Shown here piece by piece: positions 45,926 through 57,813 of a DNA stretch of 64,000 bases (the first letter of the stretch is position 1; each line of letters starts with the position of its first letter). The position numbers and the translations under genes were made by a program. Below the pieces are notes generated by a model, which saw only the letters and a list, made by a program, of their open reading frames with translations, made no database searches and was not told where the DNA came from. The stretch is from Pseudoneurospora amorphoporcata. Lineage: Eukaryota; Ascomycota; Sordariomycetes; Sordariales; Sordariaceae. Location: contig MU859180.1 in NCBI GenBank assembly GCA_033297205.1, positions 1 through 64,000 on the forward strand. The letters are read 5' to 3'.

Positions 45926-48583
45926 TCAAGCAGATGGGTCCGACTCCGGCACCGTGACCTTCGCCTCCTCCGCCTCCTGCTCAACCGGCAACACCACATC
46001 CTTAACCGGATGTAACAGCATAGGCGGCAAACACATCCTCCCCTCTCCGCCGCGCATTGTCGACACTGTCTGGTCATCCGCGCTACTATCCGGCCTCAGC
46101 TCGAACTGCTCGCCGCCATCATTATTCACCTTGAGCCCCAACCACCGCTTATACAAGTTCTCCGAGAACCCAGCGTTATAAAACCACGTCAGGCCCCTCA
46201 TGTTATGCTCCCTATTGCCAAACACCGACGTCCTCGACCCGCCCGAGGCCCCGTTGCGCCCGCCGTTGAGGATGTGCGCCATGTACTCGGTCGGCCACTC
46301 GCGGTCGACGAACAGCGGGTGAGGGGCAAACACGGCCTTTAGCCCGTGGTGGAGCGCGACCGTGGCCGGCCACATCTCCGGAAAGGCGTGGTGCTTCTTG
46401 AAGGCCGTCTCGCGGTGCATGGTCAGCAGCAGGCGGCGGGACATGCGGCTGGCGGTGATAATCTGGGCGCGCCGCGGCGGCTTGCCGAAATTGTTGGTCT
46501 CGTTGTAACCCGTGATGTCGTCGGCCAGCTCCCACGTGGTGCCCTCCGGGTTGAAGATGGGGTTGAGCGTGATCAGGTCAGCTTCCTCGCCGACGCCCCA
46601 GGCGTATTTGTCGCGCTCGTAGCTGGTGGGCGGAATAGGGTCCTGGTCGTGCTCGAACCAGTCCGTTTCGGACTTGGGCCGCTCAGGGCCCCATATGCTC
46701 TTCTCGCCTTTGGTCTTGACTTGGTTGGGCGATTCTTGCTTTTCACCCTTGTTGCCGCCGCCCTTCTTGATGGCGTTGTCCCAGATGTTGTCGGCGCCGA
46801 CGGTGCCGTGCTCGGTTTGCACGCGCGCCATCTGCTTGAAGTCGTCCCAGGTACCGTGTACGTACGGCATGTAGAAGCGTGCGTTGCGCTCCCACAGGCC
46901 CCTGCGCGGCTGCTCTTTAGCCCAGGCCTCGAGCTTGGAGAGCAGGTCGTAGTAGTGGCCGGTGTAGCGAATATCCATCTCCCATTGCCAGAAGTGTTCG
47001 TACTCAGGGTGCTTGTAGGCAAAGTACTGCATCGCCATCTGCAAACCACGATACGAACCGTGGACAGGCAATTCAGGCCCCTTGGTCCAAAGGTCGCGGA
47101 CACCTTGGTAGATGGCGAGCATTTGGGTCTCGGACCACAAAGTTACCATACCGCGGAATTCTGCGGGGGTGGTGTCGTTGATTCGTTTTTGGTAGGCCTC
47201 GTCGTCGGCCCAGACGGGATTCTTTCCGTCATCGCGTACCTGCACCAAGAGATGCACATCGTAGCGGCCGCCGGAGGCAAGAGACAGTTCCGCCACAAGG
47301 GCACGAAGATTGAGCATGTTCTCGGCGTTCCAGTCGATCTCGTCCCAGGCTCTAATGACAAGGGCGGATCGGGAAATCTCACCCTTCGGTTTGGGTACTT
47401 CAGGGGCGGCGGAACCCTTTTCCTTCTCTTCGGCAGGCTTTGTGGTAGTCGTACTCTCGGAAGTTTGGACGTCGGCTCGGGTCTTCAGATGCGATTTTCC
47501 ATCTTCCTCCTTGATATAAAAGCCTTGGAGAGGGTTCTTGAGGGGTTCGACAGGCTTGTAAAGGTCTTCGTTGGCTTTATAGCACCGCCGTTGAGCCCCA
47601 GCCCAGTCAATGTTGCTGCTGCTCCAAACGACCTGTTTGGTAGATTTCCAGACCTCATCAACCCCAACTCGGTCGCCATGCTCACCAACACCCAGGCCTC
47701 CTGTCTTGACCGAGTAACCATAGCCGTACGGACCATACCTGCCGAATCGATCAAAGCAGATGTCTTCGGGAAGAGAAAGCAGCTCGTAGGAGCCGATAAC
47801 ATTATCCGGGAATCCGCTAGGGCGACCATCGTAGTAGTGGATAGGGGGGATCCGTATCGATTTCTGTTCGTCGAGGAAACACTCTTGAATTCCCTGGCGG
47901 TTGTTTGGAACCACCGAAGCCGGATGCTCCATGAAAGACTTGCTCGGTGGTATGGTCTTAGCCGCCGCTGATGCGCCCTCTGCGGTATGTCTCTTGCCAG
48001 AGTTGGTCGGTTCCTGCTGCGCGGACGGCGCACTCGCATTGTAGGGAGCTTCATCTTCGAACCTAGGATATTGGGGCACATTTTCCTCAACAGGTACCAA
48101 CGTCTTGAGCCCGCCGTAGTACCGGGTAAGAAACTTGAAGTTTTCCCATGGCGGAGGAGGTGATGGCTTCTTTTCGACCTTTCCTTCCGCTATCCTCCTA
48201 TTCTCCACCTGACTTGCGCGTACGAGACCGAATATGAAGACGACAATGGTCGTGATCAGGCCAAGACATAACACCCGTATGACCTTGTTTGGTAGTCTGT
48301 AGAAGTGTCTTCGTGGAGGGCGACGCTGGAAAGCGGGCGACTGCCTTTGCGCCATCAGTCCGGAGTTCGAGGAAGCTGAAGAGGAAGCATTTTGGGGCCG
48401 TCGAGGGCTAGGTCTGGATCGCGAAGAGCTATCGGAGGAATCATCGGAGTAGTCATCTGAACTGTCTTGGACATCGGAGTGACGTTCTTTTGTAGGTGAT
48501 GAGGAGCTCATCTGCTTATACACGGGCAATTTCGGGCGTTTCGCATCTCGCGCCCGCAGCGGGTTGAGGTTCGAGAGCCCCAT
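45926..48583 (-). CDS. DUF3405 type II membrane protein
   Basis: A single exon of 885 codons starts at the first in-frame ATG (48,583), just after an acceptor-like site, so a leader intron is likely. Residues 1-100 are basic, serine-rich and disordered. One membrane segment lies at about 101-122 (VIRVLCLGLITTIVVFIFGL). The large remaining part would face the lumen. It carries ICFDRFGRYGPYGYGY, ALVIRAWDEIDWNAENMLNLRALVAEL, and a region with WQWEMDIRYTGHYYDLLSKLE, which I recognise as the fungal DUF3405 family. The layout, with a WEMDxR-type acidic motif, resembles Golgi glycosyltransferases, but no activity is established to my knowledge. The C-terminal end is acidic. Assignment is by recollection of the family pattern. 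Confidence 0.8.
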   Translation of the reverse strand: MGLSNLNPLRARDAKRPKLPVYKQMSSSSPTKERHSDVQDSSDDYSDDSSDSSSRSRPSPRRPQNASSSASSNSGLMAQRQSPAFQRRPPRRHFYRLPNKVIRVLCLGLITTIVVFIFGLVRASQVENRRIAEGKVEKKPSPPPPWENFKFLTRYYGGLKTLVPVEENVPQYPRFEDEAPYNASAPSAQQEPTNSGKRHTAEGASAAAKTIPPSKSFMEHPASVVPNNRQGIQECFLDEQKSIRIPPIHYYDGRPSGFPDNVIGSYELLSLPEDICFDRFGRYGPYGYGYSVKTGGLGVGEHGDRVGVDEVWKSTKQVVWSSSNIDWAGAQRRCYKANEDLYKPVEPLKNPLQGFYIKEEDGKSHLKTRADVQTSESTTTTKPAEEKEKGSAAPEVPKPKGEISRSALVIRAWDEIDWNAENMLNLRALVAELSLASGGRYDVHLLVQVRDDGKNPVWADDEAYQKRINDTTPAEFRGMVTLWSETQMLAIYQGVRDLWTKGPELPVHGSYRGLQMAMQYFAYKHPEYEHFWQWEMDIRYTGHYYDLLSKLEAWAKEQPRRGLWERNARFYMPYVHGTWDDFKQMARVQTEHGTVGADNIWDNAIKKGGGNKGEKQESPNQVKTKGEKSIWGPERPKSETDWFEHDQDPIPPTSYERDKYAWGVGEEADLITLNPIFNPEGTTWELADDITGYNETNNFGKPPRRAQIITASRMSRRLLLTMHRETAFKKHHAFPEMWPATVALHHGLKAVFAPHPLFVDREWPTEYMAHILNGGRNGASGGSRTSVFGNREHNMRGLTWFYNAGFSENLYKRWLGLKVNNDGGEQFELRPDSSADDQTVSTMRGGEGRMCLPPMLLHPVKDVVLPVEQEAEEAKVTVPESDPSA

Positions 48584-51195
48584 GTTGGGGTATGAGGATT
48601 GGGATACTACATTGAATAACAGTGTTAGTTTGAGACTTTGGTGGAAAGCAAACAATGCCGTGAAGAGAAGCTCTCTCACAGTCACGGCCGTCTGTCGCAA
48701 AAAGAAGCTCTGCAGGTCGCCTCTATGGAATGCGCCTAGGGTAAGACCAGCAGATGCCGGGTTTTGTCGCGTATCGTGAACTGGAATATACCACGAGAAG
48801 GCGACGTATCATTGAGCGACTACTATCGCTAAAGGGCAACCCAAACAATATGGCTTGTAACTGCAAGCTTGTAAAGGTGCTGACCAAATCATCAAGGTCG
48901 TTTCCTCTTCTCGAAAGGTGCATCCAGCGGCATGGCGGGAGTTCCAGGAGGCTGGTCCTGCATCCAGCTTCAACCTTAGGCGTCTTCGTGCGGAGACGCC
49001 GCATTGATTGGCTGTGTTGTCGCGGACGAAGACATGGGTCCGTTACCGAGCAACGCGCTTTTTCAGAAGAACGGAGCCGTGACACGCGAATCATCGTACC
49101 GTACGCAACCACCAGCATCTGATCTTGGAGACTGAATGGCCCAGGAGTTCCCCCGACAGGGACTGCCAAGCCGTGGTCAGAGGATCAGCCCATCAGACGG
49201 AAGAGGACGAGGAGTCTTCATGATGGGACAATGCTGTCGCTACCTTGAAGTGCTGATAAGGTTGGGCTTCTTCTAGGCGTTCTTTTTCATATCGGCCGAG
49301 TGTTGATACGCCAGAACTTTTGGTGGTTTGTGGTGCTATTGGTGAGTGTGGAACACCATTGTGATTTGGTGAACTTGTGAAGAGAGAACAACAAAGGGCT
49401 TCAGGGTTGTCACTCATCCGAGGTGGGGTAATGAAGTGGCTCCGTCCAATTGCAGCTAACCAATCCCGAGCCAGGGTCCACGGATGACGTCGACTACTGG
49501 CTGGAGAACAACAACCTAAACGACGACTTCAATTCAGCCTTCGGACGACGTCTGATTTTGGATATTTTGAATTTAGGGCTCACTTTACTTCGTGATATTG
49601 GGCTTGTCATATCCAGGCCGGATTACTCTGGGTGGTTCATAGGTTAGGTTTGAGGAGAAGCCAAGGACTTAGGAACAGTCCGTGGCCACTCCCACCTCGA
49701 CTTGACATTTGAGAAAGTCGGACTTCAGTCTGAACCTACGTTTCTTTATTTTTCTCTTGCCGGTTGGGTCTGCAATGCTACGTTCCTTGAGGATGGATGG
49801 ACAGGTGGGAATGTTCCGCCGTAGCCTTGGGACATTCCATGCCACCGAGATATGAGACAACCATGGGAAGCCCGGTGTTCTAGAGCTTCTACAAATCCAG
49901 AACGTTTACACCTTTGAAATTAATTGCGTGAGCTGTGATCGTTTACCAATTCCTGAACAGCTTCTCGGCTCTCGCTGGCACCCCGCAGACGTCATGACAT
50001 CGAGATCAGCAAACAAGGGCTTTCCTTAGCCTTACCGTCGGTCATGAGAGGCACATCACTCCTCCACTCTTCCTACCCGGACCACTTATTCCGAAGCCAA
50101 GTTGTTTGGGTGCTCTCTTTGAGGTAACTTGCTTTTTAACCATTCCATCTTCATGGAAGCGAATTACTCAACAGTCTCTTTGTGTGCTACAGAGAGATCA
50201 AGATACATGTCACCAACAATCTCCTACTAGAGGTAGCAGGAAGTACGAACAAAGTCCCATGAAAGCTGAACATGGACCACAGTTCAAACCCTAATATCCT
50301 CAGCCCTAGAAACATAAGCATACATCATAAGACCGCTAGTATGAGGTGGGTGGAGTCTCTTATGTCAGTTCAAACGGCAAAATGTCCTCTCTTCCAAGTG
50401 ACAGACATAGCAGGTCTGAAAAAGGGTGGGGGGGGGGCGGATGCCGGCAGCTTGTTATCTACATCGTCTACCCGAATAGTAGGGCACGGCACACCAGAGG
50501 TACGGTGTAACTAGTCGTACAGTCATACCATTCTTGGTCCAGGTGGGACTTAGATGGTTGATGGTGACTACATCGTCGATCACGTGGCCGTTTCTTTTCC
50601 TTCATAAAGGTAGGATCGGTACCCCTTGGCATGCGTTCAAATGGGATCTTCCGTCATCTTTTATTATTCTGCAGGTCATCAACTTTCATACCTCACCCAG
50701 GATACTTCGATCGGTTATCTGTAATCGTTGCTATTAGGCATCTGATACGTGCTCGACAACAACAGCCGCACTAGCTATCACATCGAGTCTCACATCGAGT
50801 CTATCGGAGCTGTGATAAGAATACTTGTGTATCTGCTTGGACATTCTCATCAACCCCAGCCGCATAACAGGCTGCACCAAGGACTTGCATCCCGACTGCA
50901 CGTCTTGACATTTGAGGAAGAGACGCAGCACACCCACCCGTCTGTGCACATCTGCAGCCTCCGGCTTGGTCACTCGCATTTCCCTTCGTCATCCAAAAGC
51001 GCGCTATTGCCCTGTCGAACTCATCAGCTCTCGAGCATTTTTTCCTAGGCGACTATCAGGTCGTGGTTGATAACATCCAAGAGGATAGTCAAAGGCTTTC
51101 TTCGGTCGTTGGATCTTCAGACAAATTCACCTTCACCACCCAACTCCCACCAACAACAGCGACAACAACGATCTCAGTCGCCCACCACTCCCAAC
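48584..51195. other. Divergent intergenic region
   Basis: These 2.6 kb lie between the DUF3405 gene and the luciferase-domain gene. Apart from one small open frame at 49,193-49,417 I see no gene. Acceptor-like sites near 48,605 suggest a leader intron of the DUF3405 gene. A C/G-run (GGGTGGGGGGGGGCGG) lies near 50,426. Confidence 0.45.
49193..49417 (-). CDS. Possible small hypothetical protein
   Basis: An ATG-started frame of 74 codons begins MSDNPEALCCSLFTSS and ends in five serines and a valine. It has a plausible charged middle (LGRYEKERLEEAQPYQHF) and no overlap with a better candidate. I recognise no family. It could be chance in a gene-poor stretch. Confidence 0.3.
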   Translation of the reverse strand: MSDNPEALCCSLFTSSPNHNGVPHSPIAPQTTKSSGVSTLGRYEKERLEEAQPYQHFKVATALSHHEDSSSSSV

Positions 51196-52413
51196 ATGTC
51201 TCTAACAGTAACGTCCGAAACCCAAAACATGCCGCCTTCTTCACCTTCCCCAGGGGCATCAAGCTCCTCATCCTCTTCCTGCCCACCAACCTCGTCCTCC
51301 TCCGAGCCCGTAACTCAAACTTCCTCCCAAGTCAACATGGTCATTCGCCAAGACCCCTTCTACATAACCCTCGACGCCTCCGCCCTCCTCGCCGTCTCCA
51401 TCCTGACCGTGTTGGGGATGCACTTCGTGCACCGCTTCGTGCTCGAAGCCACCATCATCTCCGTGCCCATCATGTTGCTGATCCACAACGACTACCTCAA
51501 CTTCCTCAAGCTTGGTCCCGGCGGGACACCCCCGACGCCAGCCGGATACGCCCGGCTGACGTTTTACCGGCTTTTCACCATCCGCGACCCGTTGCAGGCG
51601 CCGGAGAGGGATCCAAGTCAACTTCCCTCCGCTGGCATCTTGGCCACCAACCAACTCATCGACTCCCCCAACCCCAACAACGACCACAAAACCACGGCCT
51701 CCGGCCTCCCCTACCGCCCCGGCCCCCGCCCCTCCGTAGCCGGCCTCGCCCCGCAGCGCCAACTAAACCAAGCCGGTCCGCTTCCCATCTACCTCGCTTT
51801 GCGCTCCTCCCTGGAATCTCTTGTCCAAAAACACCCCAGTAAATTCCTCACCGCGACTTCTTGCCTCGAGAAACACGGGTTCGCTTTGTTTAGCAGACAC
51901 CCGGTGAATGTTTGCGGAAACGGGGAGATCTGCCACATCCATACACACAGCGACAAGAGCATGCACATGAATCTGCATCCGGATGATATCAGGGAGGTGT
52001 TGGAGAAGGGGTGGGGGGAGAGACATCCTATGGCTTGGTCGAGTGGTTCTGAGAAGGGTTCTGGGAAGGGAAAGGGGACGAAAGGGGGTTCTTTGTGGGG
52101 GTGGTTGGGATGGCCGGTGAGGAGTCCGGTGCCGGAGACTTTCACTATGGTTTATGCGCCTAGAGGCAAGTTTTGCTTTCAGAGCCTTTTCTTCTTCTTG
52201 TTCTTCTTTTCTGCCGCCGATGGCCCTCCGTGGGTTGGGATGTGAAGAGGGGTTGAAGACGTTGAGTTGTTGCTGACTAACGCTGTGACGAAAACAGATG
52301 AAAACGATTTGCGAATCGTCTGCAAGATCATCGAGGCGGCGATCTGGTATACCGCCTGCGAAAAGGTTGAGATCGTGCCGGAGTCTGTCGAGGCTTCAGC
52401 TCGAGGAAGTTGA
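51196..52413 (+). CDS. Luciferase-domain (DUF5519-like) membrane protein
   Basis: Two exons, 51,196-52,165 and 52,298-52,413, give 361 residues. The start MSLTVTSET has A at -3; the frame is open upstream but has no ATG there. After a Ser-rich leader, a hydrophobic segment lies near LDASALLAVSILTVLGM and a second near LEATIISVPIMLLI. The C-terminal half has FALFSRHPVNVCG, CHIHTHSDKSMHMNLHPDD, VLEKGWGERHPMAW and FTMVYAPRDENDLRIV, which I recognise as the fungal luciferase-like domain; light production is not implied. The intron has a GC donor (AGAG/GCAAGT) and ends AACAG; this is the only junction that continues the conserved YAPRDENDLRIV segment. The function is unknown. Confidence 0.75.
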
Positions 52414-53675
52414 GAAAGTTTCTGGGTGATTCGAAGATTGGACCTAGCCCAAGGGCAAGGACGTGATTGAAATGTGGAGGATACGTAAAGTGCCCGCGGA
52501 ACAAATCGATCGGATCTTGACGAGGCACTTTTGGTTGCGCCGGAAGGAGAGGGGGAACATAACGAAGTTATTGCACGATGGTGAAAGCGCGCGGTGTTTA
52601 GGTGTTGGGTTCATGTCGGTATTGTTTGTCGGTTTAAGGCTCTGATTACGATTTTGGCGTCTGTCTGCATGTACTCAGCGTTAGTAGCTTCTTTAGATTG
52701 ATATGTTTCAATATGGCTGTGGCATTACCTTGTTTAAAAGAAAATTATAGGCTAGAGTGACATATCCCAGATCCCTAGATGTTGGCTTGAGAAGGACGGA
52801 GTGATTGTATCCCAACCCTTTCCAGAAGGGCATCAGTACAGACAGTCCTTCGGCGAATCACAAGGGCACATGCCGGAGAGAATCAGATTATCAAGCCGAT
52901 TGACTGATCATTAGCAGAAAGGCAGTCACATGAAAAAAAAAAAAAAAGTTAAAAAAAACAAGCAAAATCTTGTTCGCAAAAGAAAAAAAATCCGTTAAAG
53001 CTACAAACAAGACTACAGTAGTTAAGTTTGCTTAGATCCACATGCAATCCTTTCCACCACCCATTCTCTCCCTGTCATCATCTTCCGTCACCTCTTTACT
53101 CTCCTTTAGACTGAACTCCAAAACCAGTCTCGAGAGCAGAAAGTTTAGGGTATTCGTCCAACCGTTGAGTCCTACAACCACCCGCGTTTTAGAACCCTTT
53201 ATTCGGCCGTCCTCTTCTCTTCCAACCCTGTTTCATTTGTCGTCTTCTACCTTCCTTTCTTCCATCCACCCGGTTTATATGCAATGTTCATGTATGCTGG
53301 CTTCTTTCTTTCCCAAAAAATTTGTACAATGGACGCATCACATGGACAATCGCAAAACACACAAAAAGAACAAAACCATCCCGCCTATCGAACCCACCCG
53401 AGGGCCCATATTGATATTCGCACCCCGTTAAGCGAAGTATCAGTGGGAGATTCTTAGCGGATTTGTTGACGTTTATTGATGATGATTTCGTATGTGTCGT
53501 CGCACCACCACCTGTGATCATAGAGAGAAAAAAACATCGACCGACCGGGACCGACTCCGAACAATGGCATCATGTGGGGCAATAACTCGAGAAGAACGCT
53601 TTTTCTTGAGAGCAAAAAAACACCACTCCATTATCGAACTTGGTATCTTGAAAAATCGCGCAGTCGTCGAGTTCT
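52414..53675. other. Convergent intergenic region
   Basis: I see no gene. A-rich runs lie at 52,933-52,989, including 15 A at 52,933-52,947. The right part is probably the 3' untranslated region of the succinate dehydrogenase gene. Confidence 0.5.
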
Positions 53676-56289
53676 TTAGTAGACACGCTTGAAGGGAGGA
53701 ACAGGAGCGCACTCCTTCTCGTCGAGGGTCTTGTCAATGACACGGCGGTAACCGAGCTCGATCTTGCCGTGGGGCTGCTTCTGCCAAGACAGAGTGTGCT
53801 TCATCCAGTTGGCGTCGTCACGCTCGGGGTAATCCTCACGGGCGTGGGCACCACGAGACTCCTTGCGGTTGGCGGCGGAGACGGCGGTCTGGGTACTGTA
53901 TTTGCGCAAATTCGTCAGCATCTATTCATCACCACTTTCAGAAATAAGGGCCACTTACGCGCAAGTGAGCAAGTTGCGCAGCTCGAGGGTCTCAACGAGA
54001 TCAGAGTTCCAGATCATGGAGCGGTCCTTGATACCGACCTGGTCGAACATCTGGTCGACCTGGGTGATCTTCTCAACACCCTCGTCAAGGGACTCCTGGG
54101 TACGGAAGACGGAGACGTCGCGCTGCATGGTCTTCTGCATGGCGAGGCGGATCTCGGCGGTGCTCTTGGGACCGTCAGAAGTGCGGATCTTGTCGAGGAC
54201 CTCGATGGACTCGGAACCGGCATCGGCCTCAATGGGCTTCAGCTTAGTACCAGGAGTGAAGTTGTCACGGATGGTGTGGGAGACGGCACGGCCGAAAACG
54301 ACCAAGTCGAGAAGAGAGTTGGCGCCAAGGCGGTTAGCACCGTGGACAGAGACGGAAGCAGCCTCACCGCAAGCGAAGAGACCAGGGACAACCTTGTCGT
54401 TGCCCTGCTCGTCGACAGTAAGAACCTCACCAGTGTAGCGAGTGGGGATACCACCCATGTTGTAGTGGACGGTGGGAAGGACGGGGATTGGCTGCTTGCG
54501 GACATCGACACCAGCGAAGATACCGGCGGTCTCAGAGATACCGGGGAGACGCTCGGCGAGAATCTCGGCGGGGAGATGGCTGAGCTGGAGGTAGATGTGG
54601 TCCTTCTCGGGGCCGACACCACGGCCCTCGCGGATCTCCATGGTCATGGAGCGGGAGACGACGTCACGGGAGGCGAGATCCTTGGCGGTAGGGGCATAAC
54701 GCTCCATGAAACGCTCACCCTCGGAGTTGAGGAGGTAACCACCCTCACCACGAGCACCCTCGGTGATCAAGCAGCCGGCGCCGTAGATACCGGTAGGGTG
54801 GAACTGGACGAACTCGAGATCCTGGTTGGGGAGACCGGCACGGGCAACCATGGCGGAACCGTCACCAGTGCAGGTGTGGGCGGAAGTGCAAGAGAAGTAT
54901 GCGCGTCCGTATCCACCGGTGGCGAGGACGGTGTTGTTGGCGAGGAAACGGTGGAGGGTGCCGTCCTCCTGGTTGTAGGCGAGGACACCACGGCACTCAC
55001 CATCCTGCATGATCAGGTCGACGGCGAAGTACTCGATGAAGTAGTTGGTGTTGTGGCGGAGAGACTGGCCGTAGAGGGTGTGGAGAAGAGCGTGGCCGGT
55101 ACGGTCGGCAGCAGCGCAGCAGCGGTAAGCCTGGCCGCCCTTGCCGAACTCCTTGGACTGACCACCGAAAGCACGCTGGTAGCTGTAGAGTGTAGACTGT
55201 AAGCAATCATGCCCATCCGGCGCTCCGGAAACCACGGGTTTCCCGGGTATCGGGTACTTACATCTTGCCGTCCTCGGTACGGGAGAAGGGGCAGCCGTAG
55301 TTCTCGAGCTCGACAATGGAGGCGGGAGCCTCACGGGTCATGTAGTGAATGGCATCCTGGTCACCGAGCCAGTCGGAGCCCTTGACGGTGTCGTACATGT
55401 GCCATCTCCAGTCATCCTCGTGCATGTTGCCGAGCGCAGCGTTGATACCACCCTGGGCAGCGACGGTGTGAGATCTGGTGGGGAAGAGCTTGGAAATGCA
55501 GGCAGTGTTGAAGCCGGCCTCGGCGAGACCGAAAGCGGCACGGAGACCGGCACCGCCGGCACCGACAACGATGGCATCGTACTCGTGGTCCTAAGGGGGA
55601 GGAAAGGAATCATGTCAGCCAACAAAGGCCGTCTGGCGGGATTTTCCATGGAACCGGATAGCATGGGATATATCACGTACGATGACTTGGTACTTGTTGC
55701 TGAGATGGGGAGAAGCCTCCTTAGCGCGGAGAGGACCGGGAGCGATGACGCGGGCTGTGAAGATGTTGCCGGTTAGCCTTTGGTGAACATGAACAACCCC
55801 CTTTCTTTGCGGCGTCCGTGAAGCGGTAGTTCGCGCGACGGCGGAGGGCGGAAGAAGGGCCATCGGGGACGGGATGCTTCGGACTCACCGGCCGGCCTTG
55901 TCGAGGAAAAGGCTCTGTTCTGGACTCTGCTGGCGGCACGCGCGAGCTGTTGAAGACGAGACTCTGGTCAGTGACGATGATCTTGATCTCTCTGTGTATA
56001 CACTGTTGCGCTTCCTGTCTCTCCCTCCCCCTCTCTCTCTCTCTTTCTCTTCGTCCCATGTGCACTCCTGCCTGCGACTGGACTATCGCGAAGAGCTTCA
56101 TCCTCTTCCCCTTCCTCTTCCTCACAACCTTATTTCCTTCCCGCTCTTGTTCCTCGGCTCTGCAAGGGTGCCAATGTGCGCGCATGCAAAGCAGACGACG
56201 GAAGACGACAACACCGGGGTTGAGTACGGAAGTAAAAAAGCACTCACCGTGGGCGCCGCAGCCAACTTTCTCCAAGCCAAAGACGACAT
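53676..56289 (-). CDS. sdh1: Succinate dehydrogenase flavoprotein subunit (complex II)
   Basis: Six exons are proposed: 56,289-56,248, 55,946-55,889, 55,754-55,681, 55,590-55,262, 55,182-53,959 and 53,895-53,676, giving 648 residues. The first two exons encode a mitochondrial presequence (MSSLAWRKLAAAPT, then LARAASRVQNRAFSS) with a typical RxFSS processing site. Exon 4 has the FAD-binding VVGAGGAGLRAA and SHTVAAQGG, whose histidine binds FAD covalently. Exon 5 carries FVQFHPTGIYGAG, LITEGARGEGG and MEIREGRG of the active site and the conserved HGANRLGANSLLDLVVFG. The end GYRRVIDKTLDEKECAPVPP is standard. It oxidises succinate in the inner membrane. Intron 1 is long (301 bp) and has a GA-rich tract in the sense strand. 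Codon bias indicates high expression. Confidence 0.95.
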
Positions 56290-57813
56290 TGTTCAACAAC
56301 ACTTCACTACTACTGACAGTCGGTAGGTGAGTAGGTGAGGTGTCGAAGGGGGAGGGCGGGCGGGACGGGGTGGTGGGTTTTTGGGGATAGGTAATGGTAG
56401 GATGGATGGGTAGGACGGACGGGAATGGGGACGGGTCGGGTGATGGTGGACGTGGTCCGGGTTGGATTATTACAATTGCGAATTTCCCTACGGGCTCGGG
56501 AGTCGGGTCACGTAGGAAATATTTGACCATTGGCTTCCACACACAGACACAGGACGGGACCCAGTGGCACTTTTGCCTGTTGAGAGTTGCCGAATGGGCA
56601 CCGCGCAACCATTCATCCCCGGGCTCTCCCACTGAAAGATTGTCCCCCCTCCGCCCCCCCCACAATGTGAGCTGCCACTGCCAGACAGAAGACCCAAACA
56701 GACTCCATGCAGTTTCGGTTTCGATGAGGAATTGCAAGACCCGATCCGTCCTCGACTTTGGTCTCAACCAATCACGAATAATGTATTACCCGAGTTGCCG
56801 GAATGTGGCCCGCGCTACGTCTCCACCCTCAACCGCCGCCCGCCGCCGTCTTCTCTTCCGTGCCCCTCCACGACGACACTAGCGTAAACACTAACATACC
56901 CCTAACCCTCTGTCAATCAACAGATCTGAAGAACTGCCTGCCACTGAACGCGAACGCGCGCAGGACAGGGCCAATGGCGTGTTAGCCTCGGGATGGTGGC
57001 CGTGATCTCGGTTCCCTGCAGAGATCCGAGAGATCCAGAGACGGCAACTTCCAAACCCGGCGCACTTTTCTCTAGTAGGTATACGCCTTTATTGTGGCTG
57101 CTTCCTGGGTCTCTCATCTCTTCCCATGACGACGTCTTCCATTTCATGTCCAAACACAGGTCACGTTGTCGTCGCCGTGAGCGCCGCCTCCGGGTTCGCA
57201 AGCATGTGCAGGTACCTCTCCTTGGTGGGATCATCCTTCTGAGCCAAATCTTTATCCTCGGCATGGCAATGGAAGTGAACCACTCACGGACAGCCAAATC
57301 AAACAGACCCCTGGACGTCTTTCAAACTGCACAACATCCGATCCGGGGCCAGTAATTCTATGACAAGAAATTTCATTCAATATCAAAAAGGGTATGTGTA
57401 AACAATTATTAATAGTTGGTGTATAAGATAACCATATGCTTTCTATCTTTCCCGTTCCGTATCATGATTTCCTTCCACTTCTCTTCTTCCCGACTGTCGG
57501 TCGCCAGTGATGTCATGCTGTACCGGGAACTCCGTCTACGGTACGGTATCAGAATTCCGCGCAGCATCCCTGTCCGGTTCATCCGGCTCATGCCGGAGAA
57601 CCCTCATTGACATTTCCCTCTCAAGTTCCCTGATCCCGAGACAACCCCATGCCATACATGACTTTTCCTTTGGGATGCCCATGACGATAATCATCGCTCT
57701 CTGTCATTCGACTTCCAGTACAGTGGATGAGGTGTTCTCCTAGAGCTGAGTTGACTCGCCTGCGAGCCCTACTCTACTACAACGGATCACTCCCTGACCG
57801 TCACTGCACTGCA
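56290..57813. other. Intergenic region between sdh1 and the PX gene
   Basis: It holds the sdh1 promoter and the 3' side of the PX/DUF3818 gene. I see no supported gene. Confidence 0.5.

Noticed and set aside
46346..47971. A 541-codon open frame on the plus strand
   Set aside because: It is antisense to the DUF3405 gene, lacks recognisable motifs and has the composition of a mirror frame.
51063..51842. A 259-codon frame overlapping the start of the luciferase-domain gene
   Set aside because: It starts at GTG, is proline/arginine-rich and lies in another register of the conserved coding sequence.
53769..55202. A 477-codon open frame on the plus strand
   Set aside because: It is antisense to exon 5 of sdh1. 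Strong codon bias of sdh1 removes stops from the opposite strand. The minus-strand product is unmistakable.
55721..56767. A 348-codon minus-strand frame across the sdh1 start
   Set aside because: It reads through sdh1 introns and exons in a wrong frame. The spliced presequence and FAD domain explain the same DNA.
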